64,000 bases of DNA from Aurantiacibacter spongiae (GCF_003815535.1 NZ_RPFZ01000001.1:2108001-2172000); one strand, 5' to 3'; counted from the stretch's first letter, positions 16,775 to 26,972 are shown. Notes: generated by a model from the letters alone, not told the origin. Numbers and translations: made by a program.

Positions 16775-17728
16775 ATGTCCGACCCGCGCATCCTCGCCGG
16801 TACGCTGCCCGCCGCCCGGCGGCTCGACAAGGCGCTGGCCGACGCCACGGGCTTGTCGCGCGCCCGGGTACAGGCCCTGCTCGCCGATGGACAAATCGAC
16901 GTTGGCGGAAAGATCGCAGGCAGCGCCAAGGCATCGGTCGAGGCGGGGACGCCGTTCACGATCCACATGCCACCCCCCGACGATCCACAGGCCCGTCCAC
17001 AACCGATACCGCTCGATGTGGTGTTCGAGGATGCCGACCTGATCGTGGTGGACAAGCCGGCCGGCATGGTCGTCCACCCCGGGGCGGGCAATCCCGACGG
17101 AACGCTCGTCAATGCGCTGCTGCATCATTGCGCCGGCGCGCTGTCGGGAATCGGGGGCGTCGCGCGGCCGGGGATCGTCCACCGGATCGACAAGGATACG
17201 TCGGGACTGCTGGTGGTCGCCAAGTCCGACACGGCGCATGAGGGCCTGAGCCGGCAATTCGCGGACCACTCGCTCGAACGGGCCTATCTGGCGGTATGCG
17301 GCGGACATCCGCTGCCGGCCGCGGGTACCGTCGCGGGGCGGATCGGGCGGTCGGACGGCAACCGCAAGAAGATGGCCGTCCTGCCCGACGGATCGAAACG
17401 CGGGAAGCGGGCGGTCACGCATTACCGAACGATCGAAACGCTCGATGAATGCGCGCTGGTCGAGTGTCGGCTCGAAACCGGACGAACCCACCAGGTACGG
17501 GTTCACCTCGCGTCAATCGGTCATGCGCTATTGGGGGATCCTGTCTACGGTCGAACTCCCACGGCGCTCCGCTCATTGCTCAAACGGCTGGATTTCAGCC
17601 GGCAGGCGCTGCACGCGGCGCGGCTGGGCTTCATTCATCCCGTCACCGGCAACCGCCTGTCGTTTTCCAGCCAGTTGCCGGCGGACATGCGGGAACTGAT
17701 CGATGAAACCGGTCATTCCAATCGATGA
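16775..17728 (+). CDS. rluD: RluD-type 23S rRNA pseudouridine synthase
   Basis: A 317-residue enzyme with an N-terminal S4 RNA-binding domain (RLDKALADATGLSRARVQALL) and a RluA-type catalytic domain. The catalytic Asp139 lies in HRIDKDTSGLL. It isomerises uridines of 23S rRNA helix 69 (positions 1911, 1915 and 1917 in E. coli). ATG at 16775 is chosen; ATG at 16766 would add three residues and cannot be excluded. It is followed by rpoH 121 bp later. Assignment to RluD rather than RluC rests on the S4 domain and overall resemblance. Confidence 0.88.
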   Translation: MSDPRILAGTLPAARRLDKALADATGLSRARVQALLADGQIDVGGKIAGSAKASVEAGTPFTIHMPPPDDPQARPQPIPLDVVFEDADLIVVDKPAGMVVHPGAGNPDGTLVNALLHHCAGALSGIGGVARPGIVHRIDKDTSGLLVVAKSDTAHEGLSRQFADHSLERAYLAVCGGHPLPAAGTVAGRIGRSDGNRKKMAVLPDGSKRGKRAVTHYRTIETLDECALVECRLETGRTHQVRVHLASIGHALLGDPVYGRTPTALRSLLKRLDFSRQALHAARLGFIHPVTGNRLSFSSQLPADMRELIDETGHSNR

Positions 17729-17849
17729 AAGACGTCCACGAACGGACAAATCGACCCTATATGTAAGAGACCCGAAGTGGCCGACAAGGCGGGGTGCCCA
17801 TCAGGGGCCCCGAAGCGGCGGTCGACGCGAAGAAAGGTTAGGGACCGAA

Positions 17850-18752
17850 GTGAGCAATTCAAGACCAACAGTACCGGCCCTCGGCGGAGAGCAGAGCCTC
17901 AACCGCTATCTGTCGGAAATCAAGAAGTTTCCCGTGCTGACGCCGGAACAGGAATACATGCTGGCGACCCGTTATCGCGAGCATGACGATGCCGATGCCG
18001 CGGCGCAGCTCGTGACAAGTCACCTGCGACTCGTGGCGAAGATCGCCATGGGTTATCGCGGCTACGGCCTGCCGGTCAGCGACCTCATCTCCGAAGGCAA
18101 TGTCGGCCTGATGCAGGGCGTCAAGAAGTTCGAGCCGGAGCGCGGCTTCCGCCTGGCGACCTACGCCATGTGGTGGATCAAGGCGAGCATGCAGGAATTC
18201 ATCCTGCGCTCGTGGAGCCTGGTGAAGATGGGCACCACCGCGGCGCAGAAGAAGCTGTTCTTCAACCTTCGCCGGATGAAGAAGCAGCTCGAGGCATACG
18301 AGGATTCCGACCTGCATCCCGACGACGTGACCAAGATCGCCAGCGATCTGGGCGTGCCGGAGCAGGAAGTGATCAACATGAACCGGCGGATGATGATGGG
18401 CGGCGACGGTTCGCTCAACACGCCGATGCGCAATGGGGAGGAAGGCTCTGGCGAGTGGCTCGACTGGCTGACCGACGACCGCCCGTTGCAGGACACCATC
18501 GTCGCCGACGCGGAAGAGGCCGAAGTCCGGCGCGAGATGCTGGTGGAGGCGATGGAATCGCTCAATGATCGGGAAAAGCACATTCTCACCGAACGGCGTC
18601 TGACGGAAAACCCGCAGACGCTGGAGGAACTCAGCCAGGTCTACGACGTCAGCCGCGAACGCATCCGTCAGATCGAGGTGCGCGCCTTCGAGAAGATCCA
18701 GAAGGCCATGCAGCGCATCGCCGGCGAAAGGCTGATGCCCGCGGCGGCCTAG
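17850..18752 (+). CDS. rpoH: RNA polymerase heat-shock sigma factor RpoH (sigma-32)
   Basis: A 300-residue group 3-like sigma factor. Region 2 is typical (DLISEGNVGLMQGVKKFEP, then TYAMWWIKASMQEFILRSW). The diagnostic RpoH box QKKLFFNLRR is just after it, which separates sigma-32 from other sigmas. Region 4 has the helix-turn-helix (TLEELSQVYDVSRERIRQIE). It starts with GTG at 17850. An upstream frame remains open, but the family starts here. It directs transcription of heat-shock genes, and a sigma-32-like promoter precedes clpB in this window. Its TAG overlaps the stop of the opposite gene in a CTAG. Confidence 0.96.
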   Translation: MSNSRPTVPALGGEQSLNRYLSEIKKFPVLTPEQEYMLATRYREHDDADAAAQLVTSHLRLVAKIAMGYRGYGLPVSDLISEGNVGLMQGVKKFEPERGFRLATYAMWWIKASMQEFILRSWSLVKMGTTAAQKKLFFNLRRMKKQLEAYEDSDLHPDDVTKIASDLGVPEQEVINMNRRMMMGGDGSLNTPMRNGEEGSGEWLDWLTDDRPLQDTIVADAEEAEVRREMLVEAMESLNDREKHILTERRLTENPQTLEELSQVYDVSRERIRQIEVRAFEKIQKAMQRIAGERLMPAAA

Positions 18753-19468
18753 TCCGACATGACATCACCGGACATTTCGGCGGGGTCGGGAGAGCTGTCT
18801 TCCGGCCCCGCGTGCCATTCCAGCGTGCCCAGCGGCGGAAGGGCGGCCATCGCCCGCGCCAGCGCCAACAGATCGTCCTGCGAATTGATCGCGCAATAGC
18901 CCGTTCGCATTATGTCAAGGGCATCCGGGTCGGCAAGAGCGCGCCAGTGGCCGGGCGGACAGCGGAGTTGCAGGACATCGAAGCGGGTGACGATATCCGC
19001 GTCCGGTTTGCGGGCCAGCAGCAGGTAATCGCTGCCGGGAATAAAGCCTCTTTGTAGCGCCCAAAGTTCGCGCGATCCGTCAGCTGTCATTCCGATCAGG
19101 GCGAAGAACCCGGTGGAGGCATTCCCCTTTTCCAGCTCTTCCCGCTCATCGGCGAACACGATACCGGCGCTGCAATGGAAGGCTCCGTAATTCGTGAAGC
19201 GATACCATTCCGGACCGTCGGCATGTTCGTCGGCGGGGTTGGGCTGCATGATCCAGTCGCCGAAGCGCACGCGGCTTTCGCAGCCGGCGATGATATTCTC
19301 GCCCGTCATGCCGCGCGGCCACAATTGCTCCCAGTCGAAGGTGTAGAGCGGCAGGTCGGCGTGGACGCGCTCCGTTACGAATTCCTCGTCCGCCTCGTAT
19401 TCGCGCGTCCCTTGCGCCCATGCGGGCGTGGCGATCAGGAGTGACAGGAACAGGGCGGGGGCGCGCAT
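18749..19468 (-). CDS. Secreted protein of unknown function, 239 aa
   Basis: The N-terminus is a clean signal peptide ending at AWAQ (about residue 19). The mature protein of 220 residues has three cysteines and is rich in Trp, Asp and Glu (TFDWEQLWPRGM, HADGPEWYRF, PPGHWRAL). I do not recognise a family. It converges on rpoH; the two stop codons share CTAG at 18749-18752. A periplasmic location is likely. It lies back to back with mtgA, 85 bp apart. Confidence 0.7.
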   Translation of the reverse strand: MRAPALFLSLLIATPAWAQGTREYEADEEFVTERVHADLPLYTFDWEQLWPRGMTGENIIAGCESRVRFGDWIMQPNPADEHADGPEWYRFTNYGAFHCSAGIVFADEREELEKGNASTGFFALIGMTADGSRELWALQRGFIPGSDYLLLARKPDADIVTRFDVLQLRCPPGHWRALADPDALDIMRTGYCAINSQDDLLALARAMAALPPLGTLEWHAGPEDSSPDPAEMSGDVMSD

Positions 19469-19553
19469 CGCCGTATGCTATACCGCCATCGCCCGATCGC
19501 CAATCGCGAAGCCGTTTGCGACCCCGCCGCCCCTTGCCTATGCACGAGGTGCC

Positions 19554-20225
19554 ATGATCCTGAAGCTCATCAACATCGTCGCCCAGGTCGTCTTCGGCTT
19601 CGTGCTGCTGAGCCTGGCGCTGGTGATCGTCTATCGCTTCGTGCCGGTGCCCTACACCGCGACCATGGCGATGGACGAACACGCCATCGTCAAGGACTGG
19701 GAGCCGCTGAGCCGCATCGATCGCAACATGGTATCGGCCGTGATCGCGGCGGAGGACGGCAAGTTCTGTTCCCACGACGGCTTCGACCGCGAGGCGATCG
19801 AGCAGGCGATAGAGGAACGGCAGGCCGGAAAGCGCGAACGCGGTGCCTCCACCATCAGCCAGCAGACCGCCAAGAACGCCTTTCTTTGGCAGGGGGGCGG
19901 CTTCTTTCGCAAGGGACTGGAAGCGTGGTTCACCTTCCTCATCGAGAATTTGTGGACCAAGCGGCGGATCATGGAAGTCTATCTCAACGTCGCGGAAACG
20001 GGGCTGGGCACCTATGGCGCGCAGGCCGGGGCCCAGCGCTATTTCGGCCATTCCGCCGCACGCCTTTCTCCCGATGAGGCCAGTCGCATCGCCGCCGTGC
20101 TGCCCAGCCCGAAAACGCGCGAAGCGGTAAACCCGACCGGCTTCACGCGCCGTTACGGCAACACCATCGAGGCCCGCATCGGTCAGGTCAGGCGTGACGG
20201 ACTGGATGATTGCGTCTACGAGTAG
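19554..20225 (+). CDS. mtgA: Monofunctional peptidoglycan transglycosylase MtgA
   Basis: A 223-residue GT51 enzyme that polymerises lipid II into glycan strands at the outer face of the inner membrane. One N-terminal membrane anchor spans residues 6-28. The catalytic Glu67 is in AVIAAEDGKFCSHDGFD. The RGASTISQQTAKN and RRIMEVYLN motifs follow. There is no transpeptidase domain. ATG at 19554 is chosen because the anchor follows immediately. It precedes the cation transporter gene by 4 bp, so they are probably one transcript. Confidence 0.93.
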   Translation: MILKLINIVAQVVFGFVLLSLALVIVYRFVPVPYTATMAMDEHAIVKDWEPLSRIDRNMVSAVIAAEDGKFCSHDGFDREAIEQAIEERQAGKRERGASTISQQTAKNAFLWQGGGFFRKGLEAWFTFLIENLWTKRRIMEVYLNVAETGLGTYGAQAGAQRYFGHSAARLSPDEASRIAAVLPSPKTREAVNPTGFTRRYGNTIEARIGQVRRDGLDDCVYE

Positions 20226-20229
20226 GGCG

Positions 20230-21150
20230 ATGGGCGCGGGGCATTCTCATTCTCAGGCACGCGGCGAGGGGCACGGTCATGACCATGCGCCCGCCGATTT
20301 CGGCGGCGCATTCGCCATCGGCGTCCTGCTCAACACGGGCTTCGTCGCGGTGGAGGCGGCGTTCGGCTACATTTCCGGCTCGATGGCGCTGGTCGCCGAT
20401 GCCGGACACAATCTGTCAGACGTGCTCGGACTGCTGATCGCCTGGGGCGCCAGCGTGGCGGCGAAGAAGCCCGCCAGCGCGCGGTTCACCTATGGTCTGA
20501 AAAGCAGCACCATCCTGGCGGCGCTCGCGAACGCGATGCTGTTGCTTGTTGCGATCGGAGCGATCCTCTACGAGACGATCCACCGCCTGATCGAGCCGGT
20601 CCAGCCGGAGGGCTGGACGATGATCTGGGTGGCGGGCATCGGCATTCTCATCAACACCGCCACCGCGTTGCTGTTCATGCGCGGGCGCAAGAACGACATC
20701 AACATTCGCGGTGCGTTCCTGCACATGGCGGCGGACGCGCTGGTTTCGGTCGGCGTCGTCATCGCCGGCATCGCCATCCTGATGACGGGCGCGCTGCTGA
20801 TCGATCCGGTCGTCAGCCTCGTGATCGTGGCCGTCATCGCCTGGGGCACTTGGGGCCTTCTCAAGGATAGCGTGAAGATGAGCCTGCTGGCGGTTCCCGA
20901 AGGCATCGAGGAGGCGGAAGTCCGCGGCTTTCTGGAGGGTCTGGACGGCGTCGCGGCGGTCCACGACCTGCATATCTGGCCGATGAGCACGACCGAAACC
21001 GCGCTTACCGCGCATCTGGTCATGCCCGGCGGCCATCCCGGCGATGCGTTCCTGCGCGAGGTGCAGGAAGAGCTGGAACACCATCACGCCATCGGTCACG
21101 TGACGGTGCAGGTGGAAGTCACCCGCGAGGATTGCGAGGCCTGCGCCTAG
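20230..21150 (+). CDS. Cation diffusion facilitator (Zn/Co/Cd efflux)
   Basis: A 306-residue inner-membrane CDF antiporter. The N-terminus is histidine-rich (GHSHSQARGEGHGHDH). Six membrane segments follow. The metal site shows DAGHNLSDVLG in TM2 and HMAADALVSVGVV in TM5 (HxxxD pairs). The C-terminal cytoplasmic domain (about residues 215-306) ends in DCEACA, adding cysteines. The pattern fits zinc efflux of the CzcD/ZitB type. It starts 4 bp after mtgA. Its TAG overlaps the next convergent gene in CTAG. Confidence 0.92.
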   Translation: MGAGHSHSQARGEGHGHDHAPADFGGAFAIGVLLNTGFVAVEAAFGYISGSMALVADAGHNLSDVLGLLIAWGASVAAKKPASARFTYGLKSSTILAALANAMLLLVAIGAILYETIHRLIEPVQPEGWTMIWVAGIGILINTATALLFMRGRKNDINIRGAFLHMAADALVSVGVVIAGIAILMTGALLIDPVVSLVIVAVIAWGTWGLLKDSVKMSLLAVPEGIEEAEVRGFLEGLDGVAAVHDLHIWPMSTTETALTAHLVMPGGHPGDAFLREVQEELEHHHAIGHVTVQVEVTREDCEACA

Positions 21151-21692
21151 AGCGACTGGCCAGAGGCGTTGTCCGGGCCGGGGATGTGAATGGCGACCAG
21201 GCGCCAACCCAGGCCGTCGCGGGCGAACACGAGCGACGGCGGATTGCCCAGACCCTCGTCGTCGGGGGTCGCACTGAAGGTGTCGAGACCGCTTCGCGCG
21301 ATGTCCCAGTCGAGATCGGGCGCGTCGTCTCGCCGCTCGGCATCGCCGGTTCGCTCCACCTTGCCGCGCCGGATCGCCCGTCCGATGAATTCGGATGTCA
21401 GGAAGCCGTCGATCATCGGATCGATCATCGCCATGCCGAGCGCCGCCCCGAAGACGCCGAGACCCTCGCCATCCTCGGGCGCGGCCATCTCGCTCGCCAT
21501 GCGGGCACGCAAATCCCGCTTGAAGTTCTCCCGCAGCGCGGGAAAGTCCACTCGCTCCTCCAGGGCCGCGACGTCGCCGCTTCTCGCCGCGTCGCGCAAG
21601 TCCCGCAGGGCGAAGTAGGGACTGGCCCAGTACCACCCGGCGACCAGCGCCAGCGACACGGCAATCACCGCGAGCACAATCCTTTTCGACAT
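21147..21692 (-). CDS. DUF2939 family membrane-anchored protein
   Basis: A 181-residue protein with one N-terminal membrane anchor (residues 5-22). A DUF2939-like segment follows (YFALRDLRDAARSGDVAALEERVDFPALRENFK). The rest is soluble and probably periplasmic. Function is unknown. ATG at 21692 is preferred over GTG at 21698 because GAGGGGGG precedes it closely. It converges with the CDF gene, the two stops sharing CTAG. Confidence 0.7.
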   Translation of the reverse strand: MSKRIVLAVIAVSLALVAGWYWASPYFALRDLRDAARSGDVAALEERVDFPALRENFKRDLRARMASEMAAPEDGEGLGVFGAALGMAMIDPMIDGFLTSEFIGRAIRRGKVERTGDAERRDDAPDLDWDIARSGLDTFSATPDDEGLGNPPSLVFARDGLGWRLVAIHIPGPDNASGQSL

Positions 21693-21775
21693 TCTCACCC
21701 CCCTCGTGCTAGCAACCTAGAAAGCCTGCGGACCGCTGGCAATGCGGCAGGCGTGGGGAATGACGGGAGGGGCGG

Positions 21776-22063
21776 ATGAGAAAGACGGCGACAGCGACAA
21801 TGGCGACCATCGCCGCGCTGGCCCTGTCAGCCTGCGCGGCGCCTGAACACCGGGTGGCGGAGCGGGGCGATCTGCTACAATCGCCGCTTCCAGAAACGCT
21901 GGGCGAAACCATCGCGCGCGAGCAGCGCGAAGGGTGCCTGAAGGCAGGGCGCGCCGGCGACGGGGATTGCCGGGAAAGGCGGCGCGATCTGAGCGAGATC
22001 ATCCAGCCGCCGGACTTTCCCGACCCGCCCGCGAAGCCGCTACCACCGTCCGGCGACGACTAG
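21776..22063 (+). CDS. Small lipoprotein, 95 aa
   Basis: A short lipoprotein with signal peptide and lipobox LSAC (cysteine at about 20). The mature 75 residues are charged and end in a Pro/Asp-rich tail. Two further cysteines are present. No family is recognised. GGAGGGGCGG stands just before the ATG at 21776 and supports the start. Confidence 0.65.
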   Translation: MRKTATATMATIAALALSACAAPEHRVAERGDLLQSPLPETLGETIAREQREGCLKAGRAGDGDCRERRRDLSEIIQPPDFPDPPAKPLPPSGDD

Positions 22064-22107
22064 CCGCAAGGCTGCGCCCGCATTTGCGCCGCAGTGCGGG
22101 AACGTCC

Positions 22108-22308
22108 TCAGCCCGCGTTCTGGTCCGCGCCGTCCTGCGTGGGCAACTCGGCCAGCGGATCGGATTCGACCATCCCCGCGACCTGGTCGTAAACCTGCGC
22201 GTTCTGGTCCATCTGGTCCTTCACGTCGGGATTCTGTTCGCCGACATTGCGGAAGAACATGCCCGCGTCGCGAAGCAGCTTGGCGGCGAGTTCGTTGGTC
22301 CTGGCCAT
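22108..22308 (-). CDS. Small soluble protein, 66 aa
   Basis: A short acidic protein, MARTNELAAKLLRDAGMFFR at its start and rich in Asp, Gln and Asn after that (NPDVKDQMDQNAQVYDQVA). It looks helical with no membrane segment. AGGAGAAACCCC directly before the ATG at 22308 is a strong ribosome binding site. It lies 148 bp downstream of clpX on the same strand. Function is unknown; translation is likely from the site alone. Confidence 0.65.
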   Translation of the reverse strand: MARTNELAAKLLRDAGMFFRNVGEQNPDVKDQMDQNAQVYDQVAGMVESDPLAELPTQDGADQNAG

Positions 22309-22355
22309 GGGGTTTCTCCTGTTGACGTCGCGTGCGCACAGCGCGCGACAATGGA

Positions 22356-22384
22356 CGCGCGCCGGCGTCAGGAACGGGCGCGCG
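22356..22384. terminator. GC-rich hairpin after clpX
   Basis: CGCGCGCC (22356-22363) pairs with GGCGCGCG (22377-22384) across a 13-nt loop, about 70 bp after the clpX stop and before the 66-aa gene. No T-run follows. It may attenuate the clpX transcript. Confidence 0.35.
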
Positions 22385-22456
22385 GAAAGGGTGCCTGGCG
22401 CGGCACGATGAAAGTCCGACGATGGGGAGCCGGGGGGAAGGCGGAGCGGCAGGCGA

Positions 22457-23731
22457 TTACGCCGCCGCTTCCTTCTTGGTCTTGCCGTTGTCGTTGGCGA
22501 GCACGCGGATCGGTTCCTTGCGACCCTCCACCACGTCTGCATCGACGACGACTTCGGTGACGTTATCCATGCTCGGCAGATCGAACATCGTGTCGAGCAG
22601 CAGGCCTTCCACGATCGAGCGCAGACCGCGCGCACCGGTCTTGCGCTTGATCGCCTTCCGGGCGATCGCCGTGAGCGCATCGTCGGTGAAGGTCAGTTCC
22701 ACATCCTCTAGCTCGAACAGCTTGGCATACTGCTTGACCAGCGCGTTCCGCGGCTCCCTGAGGATCGTCACCAGCGCGTCGGCATCGAGATCGTGCAGCG
22801 TCGCGATGACCGGCAGACGCCCGACGAATTCGGGGATCAGCCCGAACTTCAGGAGGTCTTCCGGCTCGCACTTCTCCAGCATCTCGCCGATGCGGGCCTT
22901 GCTCGGATCGGCGACGTTCGCACCGAAACCGATGGAACGCTTCTGCAGGCGGTCGCCGATGATCTTGTCCAGACCGGCAAAGGCTCCGCCGCAGATGAAC
23001 AGGATATTGGTGGTGTCGACCTGCAGGAATTCCTGCTGCGGATGCTTGCGCCCGCCCTGTGGCGGAACGGAAGCCGTGGTGCCTTCCATCAGCTTGAGCA
23101 GCGCCTGCTGCACGCCTTCGCCCGACACGTCGCGCGTGATCGAAGGGTTCTCCGCCTTGCGCGTGATCTTGTCGATCTCGTCGATATAGACGATGCCGTG
23201 CTGCGCCTTCTCGACATTGTAGTCGGACGATTGCAGCAGCTTGAGGATGATGTTCTCGACGTCCTCGCCGACATAGCCCGCCTCCGTCAGCGTGGTGGCG
23301 TCGGCCATGGTGAAGGGCACGTCGAAGGTGCGCGCAAGCGTCTGCGCCAGCAGGGTCTTGCCGCTGCCGGTCGGGCCGACCAGAAGGATGTTGGACTTCG
23401 CCAGTTCGACGTCGCCCGACTTGCCCGAATGCTTCAGCCGCTTGTAGTGATTGTGCACCGCGACGCTGAGCACGCGCTTGGCGCGGTCCTGCCCGATCAC
23501 GTAATCGTTGAGCGTGCCGCAGATGTCCTGCGGCGTCGGAACGCCACCGTCCTTGCGTCCGCCAAGACCGCTCTTGGCTTCTTCCCGGATGATGTCGTTG
23601 CACAGTTCCACGCATTCGTCGCAGATGAACACGGTGGGACCGGCGATCAGCTTGCGGACCTCGTGCTGGCTCTTGCCGCAGAAGCTGCAATACAGGGTGC
23701 TCTTGCTATCGGATCCGCTCAACTTCGTCAT
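22457..23731 (-). CDS. clpX: ATP-dependent Clp protease ATPase subunit ClpX
   Basis: A 424-residue AAA+ unfoldase that feeds substrates to ClpP. The N-terminal C4 zinc-binding domain has Cys15, Cys18, Cys37 and Cys40 (CSFCGKS and CDECVEL). Walker A is GPTGSGKT near residue 120, Walker [11 protein letters not shown], and the GYVGEDVE pore loop is present. IGFGANV is the ClpP-docking IGF loop. Length is normal. In Caulobacter, ClpXP degrades CtrA, which the chpT pathway regulates. It lies 225 bp after clpP on the same strand. Confidence 0.97.
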   Translation of the reverse strand: MTKLSGSDSKSTLYCSFCGKSQHEVRKLIAGPTVFICDECVELCNDIIREEAKSGLGGRKDGGVPTPQDICGTLNDYVIGQDRAKRVLSVAVHNHYKRLKHSGKSGDVELAKSNILLVGPTGSGKTLLAQTLARTFDVPFTMADATTLTEAGYVGEDVENIILKLLQSSDYNVEKAQHGIVYIDEIDKITRKAENPSITRDVSGEGVQQALLKLMEGTTASVPPQGGRKHPQQEFLQVDTTNILFICGGAFAGLDKIIGDRLQKRSIGFGANVADPSKARIGEMLEKCEPEDLLKFGLIPEFVGRLPVIATLHDLDADALVTILREPRNALVKQYAKLFELEDVELTFTDDALTAIARKAIKRKTGARGLRSIVEGLLLDTMFDLPSMDNVTEVVVDADVVEGRKEPIRVLANDNGKTKKEAAA

Positions 23732-23898
23732 AGTCCTTTCCTAGGCGCCAAATCTTGCCAATTCCCTGTCCGGGATGCCCCCCGCGGCGTGCGAGGGGCG
23801 TGGTCGCTGGCGCCAGAATCGTCTCGCCAATCTAAGGATCGTGGCGACAATATCAATCGCAACGCACCATAGCGTCCGGGCCTTGCGCCAGGGTGAAG

Positions 23899-23929
23899 CG
23901 GAGAAGCCGCCGAACCAGGCGGCTCCGCA
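23899..23929. terminator. Hairpin in the clpP-clpX spacer
   Basis: AGCCGCC (23905-23911) and GGCGGCT (23918-23924) pair around a 6-nt loop. The stem extends with a bulge to GCGG/CCGC outside. It lies 28 bp after the clpP stop. It may separate or process the clpP and clpX messages. No T-run is present. The rest of the 225-bp spacer shows nothing distinct. Confidence 0.4.
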
Positions 23930-23956
23930 CCGCCGCTTGCAGGTGCGAATGGCGAC

Positions 23957-24643
23957 CTATTCCTCGGGCGCTCCGCCAGAACCGGTGGCTTCGCCAGCCT
24001 CGTCGTCCTTGGGGCGATGGGCGAAAACCTTGTCGACGATGCCGAATTTCTGCGCCTCTTCCGCTTCGAGGAAGGTGTCGCGATCCATCGCCCTTTCGAT
24101 GTCGGTCAGGCTCTGTCCGGTATATTCGGCATAAAGATCGTTCATGCGCTTGCGAATGCGCAGGATTTCCTTGGCCTGAATCTCGATATCGGAGGCCATG
24201 CCGCGCGCACCGCCGCTGGGCTGGTGGACCATGATCCGCGCATTGGGGAGCGCGACACGCATGCCCGGCTCGCCCGCCGCCAGCAGGAAAGAGCCCATGC
24301 TGGCCGCCTGCCCGACGACCACGGTGCGCACCTTGGGCTTGATGTACTGCATCGTGTCGTGGATCGCCATGCCCGCCGTCACCACGCCGCCGGGCGAGTT
24401 GATGTACATCGAGATGTCCTGCGAGTTCTCGCTTTCCAAAAACAGCAGCTGGGCGACGATCAGCGAGGCCATGTTGTCTTCCACCTGGCCGGTCACGAAC
24501 ACGATCCGTTCGCGCAGCAGGCGCGAGAAGATGTCGAAGCTGCGCTCTCCGCGGCTGGTCGATTCGACGACGACGGGCACCAGGGCGCCGGTGACGGGGT
24601 CGGTGGTAAAACGGTCTTTGCTGTCGCCGAACAGGTCGAACAT
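23957..24643 (-). CDS. clpP: ATP-dependent Clp protease proteolytic subunit ClpP
   Basis: A 228-residue serine peptidase that forms the tetradecameric ClpP barrel. The triad is Ser115 (GQAASMGS), His140 (IMVHQPSGG) and Asp189 (MDRDTFLE). The N-terminal ~30 residues include a processed leader of normal size. An acidic Gly-rich tail (about 215-228) is slightly longer than in E. coli. ATG at 24643 starts at the usual place; the long open frame upstream is not homologous. It is followed by clpX on the same strand and diverges from a TonB-type receptor. Confidence 0.97.
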   Translation of the reverse strand: MFDLFGDSKDRFTTDPVTGALVPVVVESTSRGERSFDIFSRLLRERIVFVTGQVEDNMASLIVAQLLFLESENSQDISMYINSPGGVVTAGMAIHDTMQYIKPKVRTVVVGQAASMGSFLLAAGEPGMRVALPNARIMVHQPSGGARGMASDIEIQAKEILRIRKRMNDLYAEYTGQSLTDIERAMDRDTFLEAEEAQKFGIVDKVFAHRPKDDEAGEATGSGGAPEE

Positions 24644-24872
24644 GGATGGTCCTCTCGTCTGAATGAGAGCGCCTATGTCGCGCCTCGGCGGTGCATGTTC
24701 AAGGGGCCGGTACGCCCGAACCGGGGGATTGCGGTTCGTCGGTGGGCGACGGCGGTTGGTCGATGGGGATCGACGAACGGGCAACTGCGGTCGATAGGGG
24801 CGCGCACGAATATGGTTTCGGCCGATACCGGCCCGGGAACCGATAAGATGTCGCAGGGACGAACCACGCAAT

Positions 24873-26972
24873 ATGAGATCGCAATTCTTCGCGGGCTCGG
24901 CGGCTCTCGCCCTGATGTTCGCAATGTCCGTCCCCGCCCGGGCGCAGGAAGCGTCCGTCGATCCGGGTGCAGACGAGGCCGCGCCGGTAGCGACGCGGGC
25001 GGCGAGCGGCGCCCGCGTCTTCACGCCCGCGGACTTCGAGCGCTTCGCACCCCGCAACGCGCTGGACATGCTGAACCGGGTGCCGGGCTTCACGCTGCGC
25101 GGCGAGGACGGTCAGCGCGGACTGGGACAGGCGAGCGCGAACGTCGTCATCGACGGGGAGCGGATCGCCAGCAAGTCCGACGGCGTGTTCGCCCAGTTGC
25201 AGCGCATTCCCACCGACCGGGTCGTGCGGATCGAGATCGTCGACGGGGCGAGCCTCGGCATACCCGGCCTGTCTGGCCAGGTCGCCAACGTCATCACCCG
25301 CGCCGGCGATATCAGCGGTCGCTTCGAATATCACGCCAGCGCCCGGCCGGAATACGGCGAACCGACATTCCTCGGCGCCGAGGTCTCGCTCACCGGATCG
25401 AACGACCGTTTCGAATGGACGGTCGCGGCAGGCAACGGAACCGGCACCGGCGGAGCGGGCGGGGGCGAGGCCTTCCTCTACGACGGCGACGGCGTCCTGC
25501 TGGAGCAGCGCTATCCGGAAAGTCTGTACAAGGGCAATTTTCCACGGGTGTCCGGGACGGCGAAATACACGACGGGCGGCGGAACGCTCATCAACGCCAA
25601 CGCCAGTTACGACCGGGAATATTCCGACTTCACCGAGGAGGAATACCGCGATCTGGTAACCGGCATCGACCGGCTGCGCCTGTTCCACAACCGCTATCGC
25701 GCCTGGAGTTACGAACTGGGCGGCGACATCGATTTCGCGCTGGCCGGCGGTCGGCTCAAGCTGATCGGGCTGGAACGCTACACGCGCGGCCGCTCCACCA
25801 ACGATTCGACGCTCGATTTCGATGACGGGTCGCCCGATACCGGCAATCGCTTCGTCACGCGCGCCGAAACGGGAGAGCGGATCGGACGCGCGGAATATCG
25901 CTGGGACATGCTCGGCGGCGGCTGGCAGATCGACGCCGAAGCCGCCTTCAACCGCTATTCGCGCAAGGCGCAGCTGTTCGATCTCGATGCGGGCGGCGAC
26001 TATGTGGACGTGCCCTTTCCCGGCGCATCGGGCGGCGTGACGGAGGACCGGTACGAGACGATCCTCACCCACAACCGCTCGCTGGCAGGCAACCTCACCC
26101 TCCAGATCGGTGCCGGTCTCGAACATTCCACGCTGTCGCAATCGGGGCCGCAGGGCCTCACTCGCAGTTTCCTGCGCCCCAAGGGTTCGGTCAACCTTGC
26201 CTGGAAGGTGAACGATCGCCTCGACCTGTCGCTGGAGATCGCGCGGCGCGTCGGGCAGTTGTCGTTCGGCGATTTCCTCGCCAGCGTTTCGCTTCAGCAG
26301 GGTCAGCAGAATGCGGGCAATGTCGAACTCGTGCCGCAGCAGAGCTGGGAGGCCCAGGTGGAGGCGGCCCGGGATCTGGGGCGCTGGGGCAGCACGAACC
26401 TGCGACTCTATGCCCGGTTGATCGAGGACTACATCGAACTGATCCCCGTCGAGGGCGGGCTGGAAACGCGCGGCAACATCGACAGGGCTACGCTTTACGG
26501 CCTGCGCTGGAACACGACGCTCAACCTCGATCCGCTGGGGTTTGCGGGCGCCAAGCTCGACATTCTCGCCCAGGCGGAGGAAAGCTCGCTCGACGATCCG
26601 CTGACCGGGCTGCCGCGCGCGTTCAGCAGCATCGAGGACCGCGAGCTGGACGTGACCTTGCGGCACGACATTCCGGGCAGCGACTGGGCGTGGACCGCAG
26701 GTTTCCAGTACAACCACACGCTGCCCTATTACCGGCTCGGCGAATTCGGGCGCGAGTACGAGGGGCCGACCTACACCTTCGCCTCGATCGAGAACAAGGA
26801 CGTGTTCGGCATGACCGCCAAGCTGACCGTGTTCAACCTGACGGACGGCAGGGCGCGCTCCGAACGGCTGATCTACGGCGGCTATCGCGACCGCACCGGG
26901 CTGCTGCTGCGCGAGGTGCGCAACCAGGCGGTCGGGCCGATCTTCATGTTCGAGTTGAGCGGAGACTTCTGA
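24873..26972 (+). CDS. TonB-dependent receptor-like outer-membrane protein
   Basis: A 699-residue protein with signal peptide (cleaved near RAQE, residues 24-26). A plug domain follows at about residues 45-150 ([40 protein letters not shown]). A long barrel of aromatic-girdled strands ends in Phe (FELSGDF). It is short for the family, and I see no clear TonB box or secretin domain. It lacks the CarboxypepD N-domain of SusC-like receptors. The ligand is unknown. A secreted amidase follows 40 bp downstream on the same strand, suggesting uptake of something that amidase releases. Confidence 0.85.
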   Translation: MRSQFFAGSAALALMFAMSVPARAQEASVDPGADEAAPVATRAASGARVFTPADFERFAPRNALDMLNRVPGFTLRGEDGQRGLGQASANVVIDGERIASKSDGVFAQLQRIPTDRVVRIEIVDGASLGIPGLSGQVANVITRAGDISGRFEYHASARPEYGEPTFLGAEVSLTGSNDRFEWTVAAGNGTGTGGAGGGEAFLYDGDGVLLEQRYPESLYKGNFPRVSGTAKYTTGGGTLINANASYDREYSDFTEEEYRDLVTGIDRLRLFHNRYRAWSYELGGDIDFALAGGRLKLIGLERYTRGRSTNDSTLDFDDGSPDTGNRFVTRAETGERIGRAEYRWDMLGGGWQIDAEAAFNRYSRKAQLFDLDAGGDYVDVPFPGASGGVTEDRYETILTHNRSLAGNLTLQIGAGLEHSTLSQSGPQGLTRSFLRPKGSVNLAWKVNDRLDLSLEIARRVGQLSFGDFLASVSLQQGQQNAGNVELVPQQSWEAQVEAARDLGRWGSTNLRLYARLIEDYIELIPVEGGLETRGNIDRATLYGLRWNTTLNLDPLGFAGAKLDILAQAEESSLDDPLTGLPRAFSSIEDRELDVTLRHDIPGSDWAWTAGFQYNHTLPYYRLGEFGREYEGPTYTFASIENKDVFGMTAKLTVFNLTDGRARSERLIYGGYRDRTGLLLREVRNQAVGPIFMFELSGDF

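Noticed and set aside
24699-26717. 672-codon frame antisense to the outer-membrane receptor gene
   Set aside because: Antisense GC-frame artefact; the receptor on the plus strand has signal peptide, plug and C-terminal Phe.
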